Assembly (NCBI GenBank): GCA_021775095.1
Contig: JAJFII010000019.1
Span: 42,806-106,805 of the forward strand
Length of the DNA stretch: 64,000 bases
From: Rhodospirillales bacterium
GTDB taxonomy: Bacteria > Pseudomonadota > Alphaproteobacteria > Rhodospirillales > Casp-alpha2
Direction: 5' to 3'
Each line of letters begins with the position of its first letter. The first letter of the stretch is position 1. The notes below the pieces were generated by a model. It searched no databases. It saw only the letters and a list, made by a program, of their open reading frames with translations, and was not told the origin of the DNA. The translations under genes and the position numbers were made by a program. Positions 26,010-34,395 of this stretch are shown one piece after another.

Positions 26010-28338
26010 CTTACGTCCAGAACCCGGCAACAGGCCGCCGATTAAGTCGCATTCAGCCCGAAAAAAAACGGATTCGAATACGCGTTTGGCGCTGGCCGAT
26101 AAAAAACTCCAGCAGGCGGAAATGCTGTTGTCGGTTTCTCGCAAGGTTGCCGCGATCGAAAGCCTGGATGAAATCCTGAAAACCCTTGTTGAAATGACAA
26201 CCTATGAGTTGGGCGCGGAACGGGGCAGTTTGTTTCTCAATGACGCGGCCACCGGCGAACTTTATTCCCGCGTCGCCCAAGGTAACTTTTCCCGTGAAAT
26301 CAGGATATTGAACACCACAGGTGTCGCCGGTGCCATTTTCACCAGTGGCAAGGGTGAAATCATCGACGACGCCTACCACGATGCCCGTTTTAATCGGACG
26401 ATTGACGAACAGACGGGATTTAAAACCAAAAACATTCTGTGTGCGCCGGTTCGAACCGTCAAAAACGAAGTGATCGGCGTTATTCAGGTATTGAATAAAA
26501 AAGACAAAAACTTTACCAACGAAGACCTGAAACTGCTTGAGGCCATGACAACACAGGCCAGCGTCGCCCTGCAGAGCACTCAGTTTGTCGAACGCATGCG
26601 TAAAACCCGGGAAAAGGAACTGGAATTCCTGGACGTCGTCGCCGACGTGACCTCGGAACTTGAATTGGGCACATTGCTCAAAAAAGTGATGGCGGAAGCG
26701 ACCCGCATGTTGGGGGCCGATCGCTCGACGTTATTTATGAACGACGAAAAGACCAGCGAACTGTTCTCGCGGGTCGCCATGGGCGACGGCATTGGTGAAA
26801 TTCGTCTGCCGAACACGGCCGGTATCGCCGGTGCCGTATTTGCGTCCGGTAAAACCATTAACATTCCCTACGCCTATGCAGATTTGCGCTTTAACCCGGC
26901 ATTTGACAAACAAACCGGCTATTTTACCCGCTCCATTTTGTGTGTGCCGGTGATCAATAAGGATGGCAAGTGTATTGGTGTTACCCAGGTTCTGAACCGC
27001 CGTGGCGGACCGTTCACTGACGAAGATGAGACCCGCCTGAAGGCCTTTACGGCACAAGTTTCCATCGCCCTTGAAAATGCCAAATTGTTCGAAGATATCC
27101 AGAATATAAAGAATTATAACGAAAGCATGCTGGAAAGTATGTCGAACGGCGTCATTACCATGGATGAGGACGGAAAAATCGTCACCTGCAACAAAGCGGG
27201 CCTCAAAATTATGGGTAAAAGCCCTAACGAAGTGATTGGCGTGTCAGCGGACGAATTTTTGGTTGACGAGAATCTATGGCTGATGGACCGGGTCCGTAAA
27301 GTCGACGAAACCCAGGAGCCGGAAATAATTATTGATGGTGAACTGCATTTTAATGACGAAACCCTGTCGGTAAACGCAAACGTACTGCCGTTAATCAATA
27401 CGGAGGGCAAAAAACTTGGTGCCATGATCATGGTTGAAGACATCAGTTCTGAAAAACGCATGAAATCGACCATGTCGCGTTATATGGATCCGGCCTTGGC
27501 GGCGCAAATGATGGAAGGTGGCAATAGCGACGAGTTCCTGGGTGGTAAAAGTACAGAAGCAACGATTCTGTTCTCTGACATTCGCAGCTTCACGACCCTG
27601 ACTGAATCCTTGGGTGCCCAGGGCACAGTCCAGATGCTGAATGAATATTTTACCATCATGGTCGATATCATTACCCGCGAAGGTGGAATGCTGGATAAAT
27701 TTATCGGTGATGCCATCATGGCGGCTTTTGGTATTCCCATTGCCCACGATGACGATGAAGACCGCGCGGTTCGTGCGACCATTGCCATGATTACCGAACT
27801 TTGGGAGTATAACAAAATTCGCGAAGCGCGCGGTGAAAAAGCAATTGATCACGGCGTTGGCCTAAACACCGGGATGATCGTATCGGGTAACATCGGGTCG
27901 CCAAAACGTATGGATTACACAATGATTGGTGACGGTGTAAATCTGGCGGCACGATTGGAATCGGCCTGCAAGCAGTATTCGGCGCGTATTTTGATCAGTG
28001 AATTTACCCGCGCGAAGTTAAAGGGCACCTACCGGATGCGTGATATTGACCTGGTCGTTGTAAAAGGGAAAACAGAACCGGTTGGCGTTATTGAGGTTCT
28101 AGATTATCACAATGATGAAACTTACCCCAACTTGATGGACAATGTGAACTATTTCAACGAAGCTGTGAAACATTACCGCACTGGCAATTGGGATAAAGCC
28201 GTTTCTAATTTTGAAGAAGCAATTAAAGCCAACCCGTCAGACAACCTTGCAAAGACCTATATAGAGCGATGCGAACACTTGAAGGCAGAACCGCCCGAAG
28301 GCGAGTGGGACGGTGTTTGGATTATGACATCCAAGTAA
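25999..28338 (+). CDS. class III adenylate cyclase with GAF-GAF-PAS sensor and TPR tail
   Basis: This 779-residue cytosolic cyclase has GAF1 (about 55-195), GAF2 (about 215-365), PAS (about 370-490) and a class III catalytic domain (about 515-700), ending in a TPR-like tail and the motif EWDGVWIMTSK. Metal-binding Asp residues are D527 (FSDIRSF) and D571 (IGDAIMAAF); the transition-state Asn/Arg are in GDGVNLAARLE. It should make cAMP in response to ligands or redox state sensed by the GAF/PAS modules; none is identifiable from sequence. It sits in an apparent operon with the repeat coiled-coil protein (11-bp overlap) and the Hpt gene (42-bp gap). Confidence 0.93.
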   Translation: MASSLRPEPGNRPPIKSHSARKKTDSNTRLALADKKLQQAEMLLSVSRKVAAIESLDEILKTLVEMTTYELGAERGSLFLNDAATGELYSRVAQGNFSREIRILNTTGVAGAIFTSGKGEIIDDAYHDARFNRTIDEQTGFKTKNILCAPVRTVKNEVIGVIQVLNKKDKNFTNEDLKLLEAMTTQASVALQSTQFVERMRKTREKELEFLDVVADVTSELELGTLLKKVMAEATRMLGADRSTLFMNDEKTSELFSRVAMGDGIGEIRLPNTAGIAGAVFASGKTINIPYAYADLRFNPAFDKQTGYFTRSILCVPVINKDGKCIGVTQVLNRRGGPFTDEDETRLKAFTAQVSIALENAKLFEDIQNIKNYNESMLESMSNGVITMDEDGKIVTCNKAGLKIMGKSPNEVIGVSADEFLVDENLWLMDRVRKVDETQEPEIIIDGELHFNDETLSVNANVLPLINTEGKKLGAMIMVEDISSEKRMKSTMSRYMDPALAAQMMEGGNSDEFLGGKSTEATILFSDIRSFTTLTESLGAQGTVQMLNEYFTIMVDIITREGGMLDKFIGDAIMAAFGIPIAHDDDEDRAVRATIAMITELWEYNKIREARGEKAIDHGVGLNTGMIVSGNIGSPKRMDYTMIGDGVNLAARLESACKQYSARILISEFTRAKLKGTYRMRDIDLVVVKGKTEPVGVIEVLDYHNDETYPNLMDNVNYFNEAVKHYRTGNWDKAVSNFEEAIKANPSDNLAKTYIERCEHLKAEPPEGEWDGVWIMTSK

Positions 28339-28380
28339 AATTCATTATCACAATTCAAAAATAAGAAAGACCTAAGCCCA

Positions 28381-29178
28381 ATGCCTAACACCGTCTCCGA
28401 TTTCGATAATGTGATCGAACAGTTCCGTCGCGAATTTATCGAAACAACCAGTGAACGCCTGAATACCGTAGACGATTTGATTACGGCGATGATGCACGAC
28501 AATGGATCTGTAGATACCTTGACGGAATTCCTGCGTCATATTCATTCCATAAAGGGACAGGGCGGCACCTTTGATTTCCCTTTGGTCTCCAATGTCGCCC
28601 ACCGCCTGGAAGATTATATCGAAACCGCGCCCGAACATACGACCACCCAACTCACGGATATTCAGAATTTTGTAGATGTGATCCGACGCATTGTCGAAAG
28701 TGGCATCGATCCAGATGAAAAAGAACAAACGGCAATCCTCAATGCCCTGCCAAAAACCGCAAAAGACTTTGCCGAAGTGGCGGCCTTCGACGACCATACC
28801 CCCATTCAGGACGTTCAGATGCTGCTGGTCATGCCCAAGGGCACCCAGCGCAAGATCATCGGCAAGGAACTGGCAGCCTGTGGTTTCCAGATTGCCAACT
28901 CCGACACACCCATCGACGCCCTTAAATATGCGATTAACCACAAACCGGACATCATCATCGTCAGCCGGGTCATGGAACAAATGGGAGGGGCTGAATTTGC
29001 CCGGGCGGTTGACTGCATTGACGCCACGCGGGAATGCCGAATTGTCGTTGCGACGTCAGCCAGCAAAAAAGCAAACGATTTGGGCGAACTTCCGCAATCA
29101 ACGCGGATCATTCAAAAAGGCCCGGGGTTTATCGATGACCTGACCGATTGCCTTGGTGACTGGGGACTTTTCGGATAA
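28381..29178 (+). CDS. Hpt-domain protein with degenerate (pseudo) receiver
   Basis: The 265-residue protein has an N-terminal Hpt domain with phosphorylatable H55 (HIHSIKGQGGTFDF) and a C-terminal receiver-like fold (about 145-260). In the latter the phospho-acceptor Asp is replaced by S195 (IIIVSRVMEQMGG), and the acidic pair after the first strand is missing (MLLVMPKG). The receiver therefore should not be phosphorylated and probably serves for protein interaction. As the third gene of the coiled-coil/cyclase unit, it may link phosphorelay signalling to cAMP production. The kinase partner is not adjacent. Confidence 0.87.
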   Translation: MPNTVSDFDNVIEQFRREFIETTSERLNTVDDLITAMMHDNGSVDTLTEFLRHIHSIKGQGGTFDFPLVSNVAHRLEDYIETAPEHTTTQLTDIQNFVDVIRRIVESGIDPDEKEQTAILNALPKTAKDFAEVAAFDDHTPIQDVQMLLVMPKGTQRKIIGKELAACGFQIANSDTPIDALKYAINHKPDIIIVSRVMEQMGGAEFARAVDCIDATRECRIVVATSASKKANDLGELPQSTRIIQKGPGFIDDLTDCLGDWGLFG

Positions 29179-29187
29179 CCCCTATTT

Positions 29188-29470
29188 AGGGTCAGGACTC
29201 ATTAATTTCATGCAATTCTGTTTGTCAGTAAGCTTACGAATACAAGAAAACAAGAAAACAAGACAACAAGCGCAAGGACGTGCCGGGCATATTCGAGCCT
29301 TGTTTTCGCAGAAGGCGTGAGCTTCCTGGCAAACCCCGAGGGGCGGGGTGCTTTATCTCTCTGGCTTCGTTGAAAAAACTTGAAAACCGTGAGTTTTCCT
29401 GCGTCTTTCCGCCTTACCGACAAGATAAATCACCTCCGCAGAATGGATGAAATTAATGGGTCCTGACCCT
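29188..29470 (-). mobile_element. MITE-like inverted-repeat element, copy 1
   Basis: This 283-bp non-coding element is bounded by about 24-bp terminal inverted repeats starting AGGGTCAGGACCCATTAATT (one mismatch between ends). It is the reverse orientation of a homologous 267-bp copy at 63610-63876. The interior is conserved, including GC-rich hairpin sequence, and carries no credible open frame. It sits in the intergenic space between convergent genes. No flanking target duplication is evident. No transposase is in the window. It fills most of the 29179-29492 gap. Confidence 0.8.
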
Positions 29471-29492
29471 AAGGCTAGCAACGAAATCGTCG

Positions 29493-31751
29493 TTATTTCG
29501 TCGTAGCCACGAACACGCCATCCCAATCTTCGCCAGGGGATTCGGCCTGAAAGTGCAAAATGCGGGTTTCATAAAGATCGTAAAAGCCGTCGATATTGTA
29601 GGGTGCACAAAGCAATCGGCATTCCTTCAGGCGTTTTATTGATTTGTTCCAATCCTGCTCCAGGTAAGCCGCAATCATTTGATCGTGGAATTGTTTGAGG
29701 GTTTTGAATCCCTGGCTCTCCGCGACCTCTTCATCGCCGACCAGACAATAGATCGTTACGGCTTCCGTCTTGCCCTTAACTTTGATGTTGTCGAGGAACA
29801 GGGTCGCCATCATGGGGACGTCCGAATTGGTCGTCTCGCCGATGACGATGTCCACGCCATAGGCCTTACTCTGGCCCTCCAAGCGGGCCGCAAGGTTTAC
29901 CGTATCGCCGAGCACGGAATAATCAATTCTGAGCTCGGATCCCATGTTGCCGACTACGGCGGGTCCGCTATTGAGCCCCAGGCCAACCTTAAGGGGAACG
30001 TGTTTACGCCCGTCCTCCAGCGCTTCCGCTTCCAGACGTTCGTTCAACGGTGCCATTTCCGCCATCATCGCCAACGCCGACTGACAACCGAAATAGGCGT
30101 GTTTTTCCACGTCCAGGGGGGCATTCCAAAAGGCCATGATACAATCACCCATATATTTATCGATGGTCCCATGGCGATCAAGAATGACGTTGGTCAAGGG
30201 GGTCAGCAGTTTATTGATGAGTTTGGTCAATCCGATGGCGTCAAATTGTTCGGAAATGGTGGTAAACCCACGCACATCACAAAACAGCAAGGTCATTTCG
30301 CGCTGAACCCCCCCCAATTGCAGGGCGTCTGGGTTTTCGGCAATGGCCTTGACCTGATCGGGTGCCAGATATTTGGAAAACGCGTCGCGGGTCTGTTTGC
30401 GTTTTGCTTCTTCCCGTGAATACCCCGTATAGGTCAGCACCGTATAAATAAGCAGAATTGAAATGATTGCATAACTGGCGTCCAGGAGAATTTTTTCTTC
30501 GGAAAACAGGTACCAGGACATTCCGCCAGCGCCAACCGCAGTGACGACAAACACCAGTGCCGTCCATTTTGCGCCCAGCCAGGGCACCAGGATGATCATC
30601 GCCAGGCCGCCAAACAAGATAAAGGCCATTTCCGCCGCGTTGGCATAATTGGGTCGGGTCAGGTAATTTTGATTGGCGATAACTTCAATGATTTGCGCAT
30701 GGACTTCAACGCCCGGAATATCCCGTTCCGTCGGGATCGAGCGGATATCTCGAAGCCCCACTGCCGAGGTTCCAAGAATTAGCATTCTGCCGGCGATTTT
30801 TTGCGGATCGGCAGTGCCATTGAGAAGCTCGTGAGCGGGAATATATTTATCCCAGTCCCGTTTGGAAAAATGCGGCCAAATGCGCCCCACATTGTTGGTT
30901 TTCACCGTAAAATTTTTAGTTATGCCAACGCCGTCGATGCCCGCTTCATTGGTATAGATAACCACCGTTTGACGGCCCAGAGCAACGCGCAGCATTTCAA
31001 TGGACAGGGCCGGAAAAAACTTGCCTTCGTGCAGGAAATAAGCCGGAACGTTGCGGATCACACCGTCCTCGTCCGGCAGGGCATTAAACATACCAAAACC
31101 CGCGAGGCGATTTTTTTTTGCCGCATCTTCAAGTATGGGAATGTTACGGACCAATGCAGGAAAAGAGACAGTAAAAGGCTCAGGGTCAAGGGCGTTTTTG
31201 GTTTTTTTCCGTTTGGCAACAGACGACTTCGATGGCGGCCCCTTCGTCCCTTCCGTTTCGTCAACACGCCCGGCCTGGCCCAGTACGACACGGCTGGTTG
31301 AGATGGTTTTTGCCAACACCTCATCGTTGCTGGTGCGCTCGGTGAGCAGTTTTTTCATGGCAGGCGTCAATCCTGCAGCACCTTCTGCAACCGTTTTAAT
31401 GTCTTTGCCGTCGGGTTCGGCAAAGACCATATCGAAGGCGAATAATGACGCTTTCATGGCCATGGCATTTTCTACCAGCTTGGAAATTTTGTCTCTCGGC
31501 CATGGCCACTGACCGACGGTTTCGAGGCTCTGTTCGTCAATATCAACAATCATCACCGGTTTTTTTTCAAGCGGCGGAATGTCCCGGGGTTTAATCTGTT
31601 GATAATAATCGAATACTTTTAATCGTGCGAACTCAACCGGGGCCGGATTAAAGTTATAGAGCAGGATAAATCCAATCACCATGAGATAACCGATCAATCG
31701 GTCAAAACTTATGACACTGCGCAAAAATTTCATACTGGTTTCACGCCCCAT
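29493..31751 (-). CDS. CHASE2-domain class III adenylate cyclase
   Basis: The 752-residue membrane cyclase has TM1 (about 18-34), a large periplasmic CHASE2 domain (about 40-370), three TM helices (about 373-441) and a cytosolic class III catalytic domain (about 480-690). Metal ligands are D492 (FCDVRGF) and D536 (MGDCIMAFW), with GDTVNLAARLEG near the substrate site. The C terminus has a TPR-like segment and ends DWDGVFVATTK, matching the tail of the GAF-type cyclase on the other side of the MITE. It probably turns an extracytoplasmic signal into cAMP. Start is uncertain between 31751 and the Met at 31733. It is convergent with the Hpt gene. Confidence 0.93.
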   Translation of the reverse strand: MGRETSMKFLRSVISFDRLIGYLMVIGFILLYNFNPAPVEFARLKVFDYYQQIKPRDIPPLEKKPVMIVDIDEQSLETVGQWPWPRDKISKLVENAMAMKASLFAFDMVFAEPDGKDIKTVAEGAAGLTPAMKKLLTERTSNDEVLAKTISTSRVVLGQAGRVDETEGTKGPPSKSSVAKRKKTKNALDPEPFTVSFPALVRNIPILEDAAKKNRLAGFGMFNALPDEDGVIRNVPAYFLHEGKFFPALSIEMLRVALGRQTVVIYTNEAGIDGVGITKNFTVKTNNVGRIWPHFSKRDWDKYIPAHELLNGTADPQKIAGRMLILGTSAVGLRDIRSIPTERDIPGVEVHAQIIEVIANQNYLTRPNYANAAEMAFILFGGLAMIILVPWLGAKWTALVFVVTAVGAGGMSWYLFSEEKILLDASYAIISILLIYTVLTYTGYSREEAKRKQTRDAFSKYLAPDQVKAIAENPDALQLGGVQREMTLLFCDVRGFTTISEQFDAIGLTKLINKLLTPLTNVILDRHGTIDKYMGDCIMAFWNAPLDVEKHAYFGCQSALAMMAEMAPLNERLEAEALEDGRKHVPLKVGLGLNSGPAVVGNMGSELRIDYSVLGDTVNLAARLEGQSKAYGVDIVIGETTNSDVPMMATLFLDNIKVKGKTEAVTIYCLVGDEEVAESQGFKTLKQFHDQMIAAYLEQDWNKSIKRLKECRLLCAPYNIDGFYDLYETRILHFQAESPGEDWDGVFVATTK

Positions 31752-31914
31752 TTATTCGAATCGATGACTGTATATCCCACTTAGGCCCCGTATTTATGTG
31801 ATTTTCACAGATTTCATCGAATTCTACACCTTTGATTGCCTAGGGGGTCAAGGTTTAACTTTAGGTTCTTTATCGCGCTGCGCAAAAACTGGCCCTATTC
31901 TGCACTTTTTATCG

Positions 31915-34395
31915 ATGTTCGGGAAAAATAAACCTGAACAACAGGTTTACAAGCTAGCGCACAGGCCCCGCGAGACGTATATTTTAGGGGATATGAGCGA
32001 AACCAGTCACCGCGCCTGGCTTAGGCCATTCCTTAAGCCAATATTGCCGATCTTCCGAGAGGTTCTGGCAATGTCGGCGTTCGTTAATATACTGGCCCTC
32101 GCCGTCCCGGTTTTTACCCTGCAGGTCTATGATCGGGTTATTGGTCATGCCGGCATCAGTACATTGGTCGGTTTTGTCCTGGGCATGATTTGTATTGTTG
32201 TCTTCGACTATATTTTACGCCAGTCCCGGTCGCGGATTATGCAAACTGTTGCCCTGCGTATCGATGTCCTGGTCGGACGTAAACTGTTCGACAAATTAAT
32301 GGCCCTGCCGCTGCATCAACTGGAAGCCAAACCAGCCAACCATTGGCAGTCGCTTTTCCGAGACGTTGACACGGTCCGTAATACCCTGTCGGGTGCGTCA
32401 GCGCTGTTGTTGTGTGACCTGCCTTTTGCCTTGATGTTCCTGGCCCTCATTTGGATAATCGCCGCACCTATCGCCTGGGTGTTGATGATCATAATTCCCC
32501 TGTTCATGTTCATCGCCTGGCAATCTTCAGCCAAAATGTCTCAGGCCAACCAGGAAGAACGGGAAAGCACCCAAACACGAGATGGTTTGATTGCCGAAAT
32601 CATAAACGGTCGAACCACCGTTAAAGCCCTGGCGTTGGATAATGCCATGCGCCCGATGTGGGAAGAACGCCACGCGGAAAATATCGAAAACTCTGTCCTG
32701 CGCGGCGCCCGTTCGGATTTTTATTCGAATTTTGGCGGATCGCTGACGATGATGACGACAATTTTTATGACGACGGCCGGTGCCCTGGCAATTATTGAAG
32801 GCGTCTTGACTATGGGGTCGTTGATCGCCACCAACATGTTAACCGGTCGACTGATTGGGCCGGCCAACCAGCTGGTTGGCCAATGGCGTGCCTACAGCAG
32901 TTTTTTGCAGTCCCTGGATCGCCTTGGTGAAGTTTTTGAAAGTGTCAGTGAACGCGAAGAGAGCGAAGTCAGACTGACCCGCCCGGAAGGTGAGATCACC
33001 ACAGAAAACGTGACCTATGGATACGCCGAAGACCTGCCGCCGGTTGTTGACGCCGTTAACATAACCATCAAATCGCGCGGCGTGCACGCCCTGGTCGGAC
33101 GCAATGGCAGTGGTAAAACCACGTTGCTAAAATTAATCCAAGGGCTTTACACGCCGACCAATGGCCGGGTGTTGCTCGATGGTGCCGATATTGGCCAGTT
33201 CAGTCGCACGGAACTGGCATCGTGGCTGGGGTATGTTCCCCAGGAATGTGTTCTTTTTGCTGGAACGGTGCGCGATAATATCGTTCATCGTCACCCCGAT
33301 GCGAGCGACGAACAGATTATTGAAGCGGCGACGGCGGCCGGCGTCCACCAGTTTATCATTGATCTGCCAGAAGGATATGCGTCCGAGATCGGCGAGGCCG
33401 GGCGTCGGCTTTCCGGCGGCCAACGTCAACGGATAGCCATTGCCCGGGCCCTGTTGGGTAATCCGCCGGTTTTGCTGCTCGACGAGCCGTCATCGAGCCT
33501 CGATCGCCAGGCGGAACAGGCCTTGCGGACGACCCTGGTCTCGATCGGCAAAGAACGGACGGTAATTATCGTTACCCACAGTCCAATTTTATTGGCGGCT
33601 TGTGATGACCTGGTCGCTCTCGACCGCGGTAAGGTTGCTTTGGCGGGGCCGTCAAAGGAAATCCTGCCAAAACTGTTTGGTCAGCAACCGAAGGGGGAAC
33701 CGGCGAAGGGCGAACCGGCAAAACCGATCGCCGCCTCACCACCGCCAAACCAACCGCCACCAGCGGCAGTCGCTGGGCAATCCAAACCCCTGCCAGCAGC
33801 TCCATTGCCGGCGCAAAATATGGCGCAGCCGCTGGCCCGAAATCCCTCGCCGGCGCAAAATATGGCGCAGCCGCCGGCCACACCGCCGGTCGCTGCGTCC
33901 GCCCGTCCGGTCGCAACTGCAGTGCCACCGACACCCACTGCGGCAAAAGCCTCGGCCCGGGCGACGCCACCAATGCCTGCTAAGCGGATTGTCAATGCGC
34001 CGCCGCCCAGACTGCCCGCCGCGCCATCTGTGCCGGTCAGGTCGCCCGCTGCCAAGGCGACCCCGCCGCAACCGTTGGCGGCGACCTCGGTGCCACCGAA
34101 ATTACCACCTGCCGCACCGCTGGCCACCGCCAAGGCCGCGCCCGCCAAACCACCGGCACCACAACGACCCGGTCCGGCAATTGGTGCGGCGGATGCAATT
34201 GCAGCCAAACAACAACCGCCGGTACCGCCCAAGCCCGCACTGTCCTCCAGTGTTGACCCCAGTGTTCCGGTGGGCGAGCGGTTTAGCCTGAAGGAACCTA
34301 AGGGCAGCCAATTTATGGACGATCCCTATGCGGACCTGATTAAGTCTGCCGAGGGCAAAACCAATTCGGATCAACAGGGTCAAGGGACAAAATAA
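31915..34395 (+). CDS. type I secretion ABC transporter (permease-ATPase) with Pro/Ala-rich tail
   Basis: This inner-membrane ABC protein of the LapB/HlyB/PrtD class has an ABC transmembrane domain, then an ATPase domain with Walker A GRNGSGKTT, signature LSGGQRQRIAIARALL and Walker B VLLLDEPSSSLD. It exports an unfolded substrate, usually an RTX-type protein, together with the adaptor encoded just downstream. There is no N-terminal C39 peptidase-like domain. After the ATPase domain a roughly 230-residue low-complexity Pro/Ala/Gln tail follows, including a repeated PAQNMAQP unit. Start is uncertain: the frame is open from GTG 31798, and ATG 31915 or 31993 are alternatives. No RTX substrate is in the window. 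Confidence 0.88.
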   Translation: MFGKNKPEQQVYKLAHRPRETYILGDMSETSHRAWLRPFLKPILPIFREVLAMSAFVNILALAVPVFTLQVYDRVIGHAGISTLVGFVLGMICIVVFDYILRQSRSRIMQTVALRIDVLVGRKLFDKLMALPLHQLEAKPANHWQSLFRDVDTVRNTLSGASALLLCDLPFALMFLALIWIIAAPIAWVLMIIIPLFMFIAWQSSAKMSQANQEERESTQTRDGLIAEIINGRTTVKALALDNAMRPMWEERHAENIENSVLRGARSDFYSNFGGSLTMMTTIFMTTAGALAIIEGVLTMGSLIATNMLTGRLIGPANQLVGQWRAYSSFLQSLDRLGEVFESVSEREESEVRLTRPEGEITTENVTYGYAEDLPPVVDAVNITIKSRGVHALVGRNGSGKTTLLKLIQGLYTPTNGRVLLDGADIGQFSRTELASWLGYVPQECVLFAGTVRDNIVHRHPDASDEQIIEAATAAGVHQFIIDLPEGYASEIGEAGRRLSGGQRQRIAIARALLGNPPVLLLDEPSSSLDRQAEQALRTTLVSIGKERTVIIVTHSPILLAACDDLVALDRGKVALAGPSKEILPKLFGQQPKGEPAKGEPAKPIAASPPPNQPPPAAVAGQSKPLPAAPLPAQNMAQPLARNPSPAQNMAQPPATPPVAASARPVATAVPPTPTAAKASARATPPMPAKRIVNAPPPRLPAAPSVPVRSPAAKATPPQPLAATSVPPKLPPAAPLATAKAAPAKPPAPQRPGPAIGAADAIAAKQQPPVPPKPALSSSVDPSVPVGERFSLKEPKGSQFMDDPYADLIKSAEGKTNSDQQGQGTK

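Noticed and set aside
33572..34291. Long open frames on both strands across the Pro/Ala-rich end of the ABC exporter gene (e.g. a Gly/Ala-rich minus-strand frame)
   Set aside because: They arise from high-GC low-complexity codons in the sense gene and lack ribosome sites.
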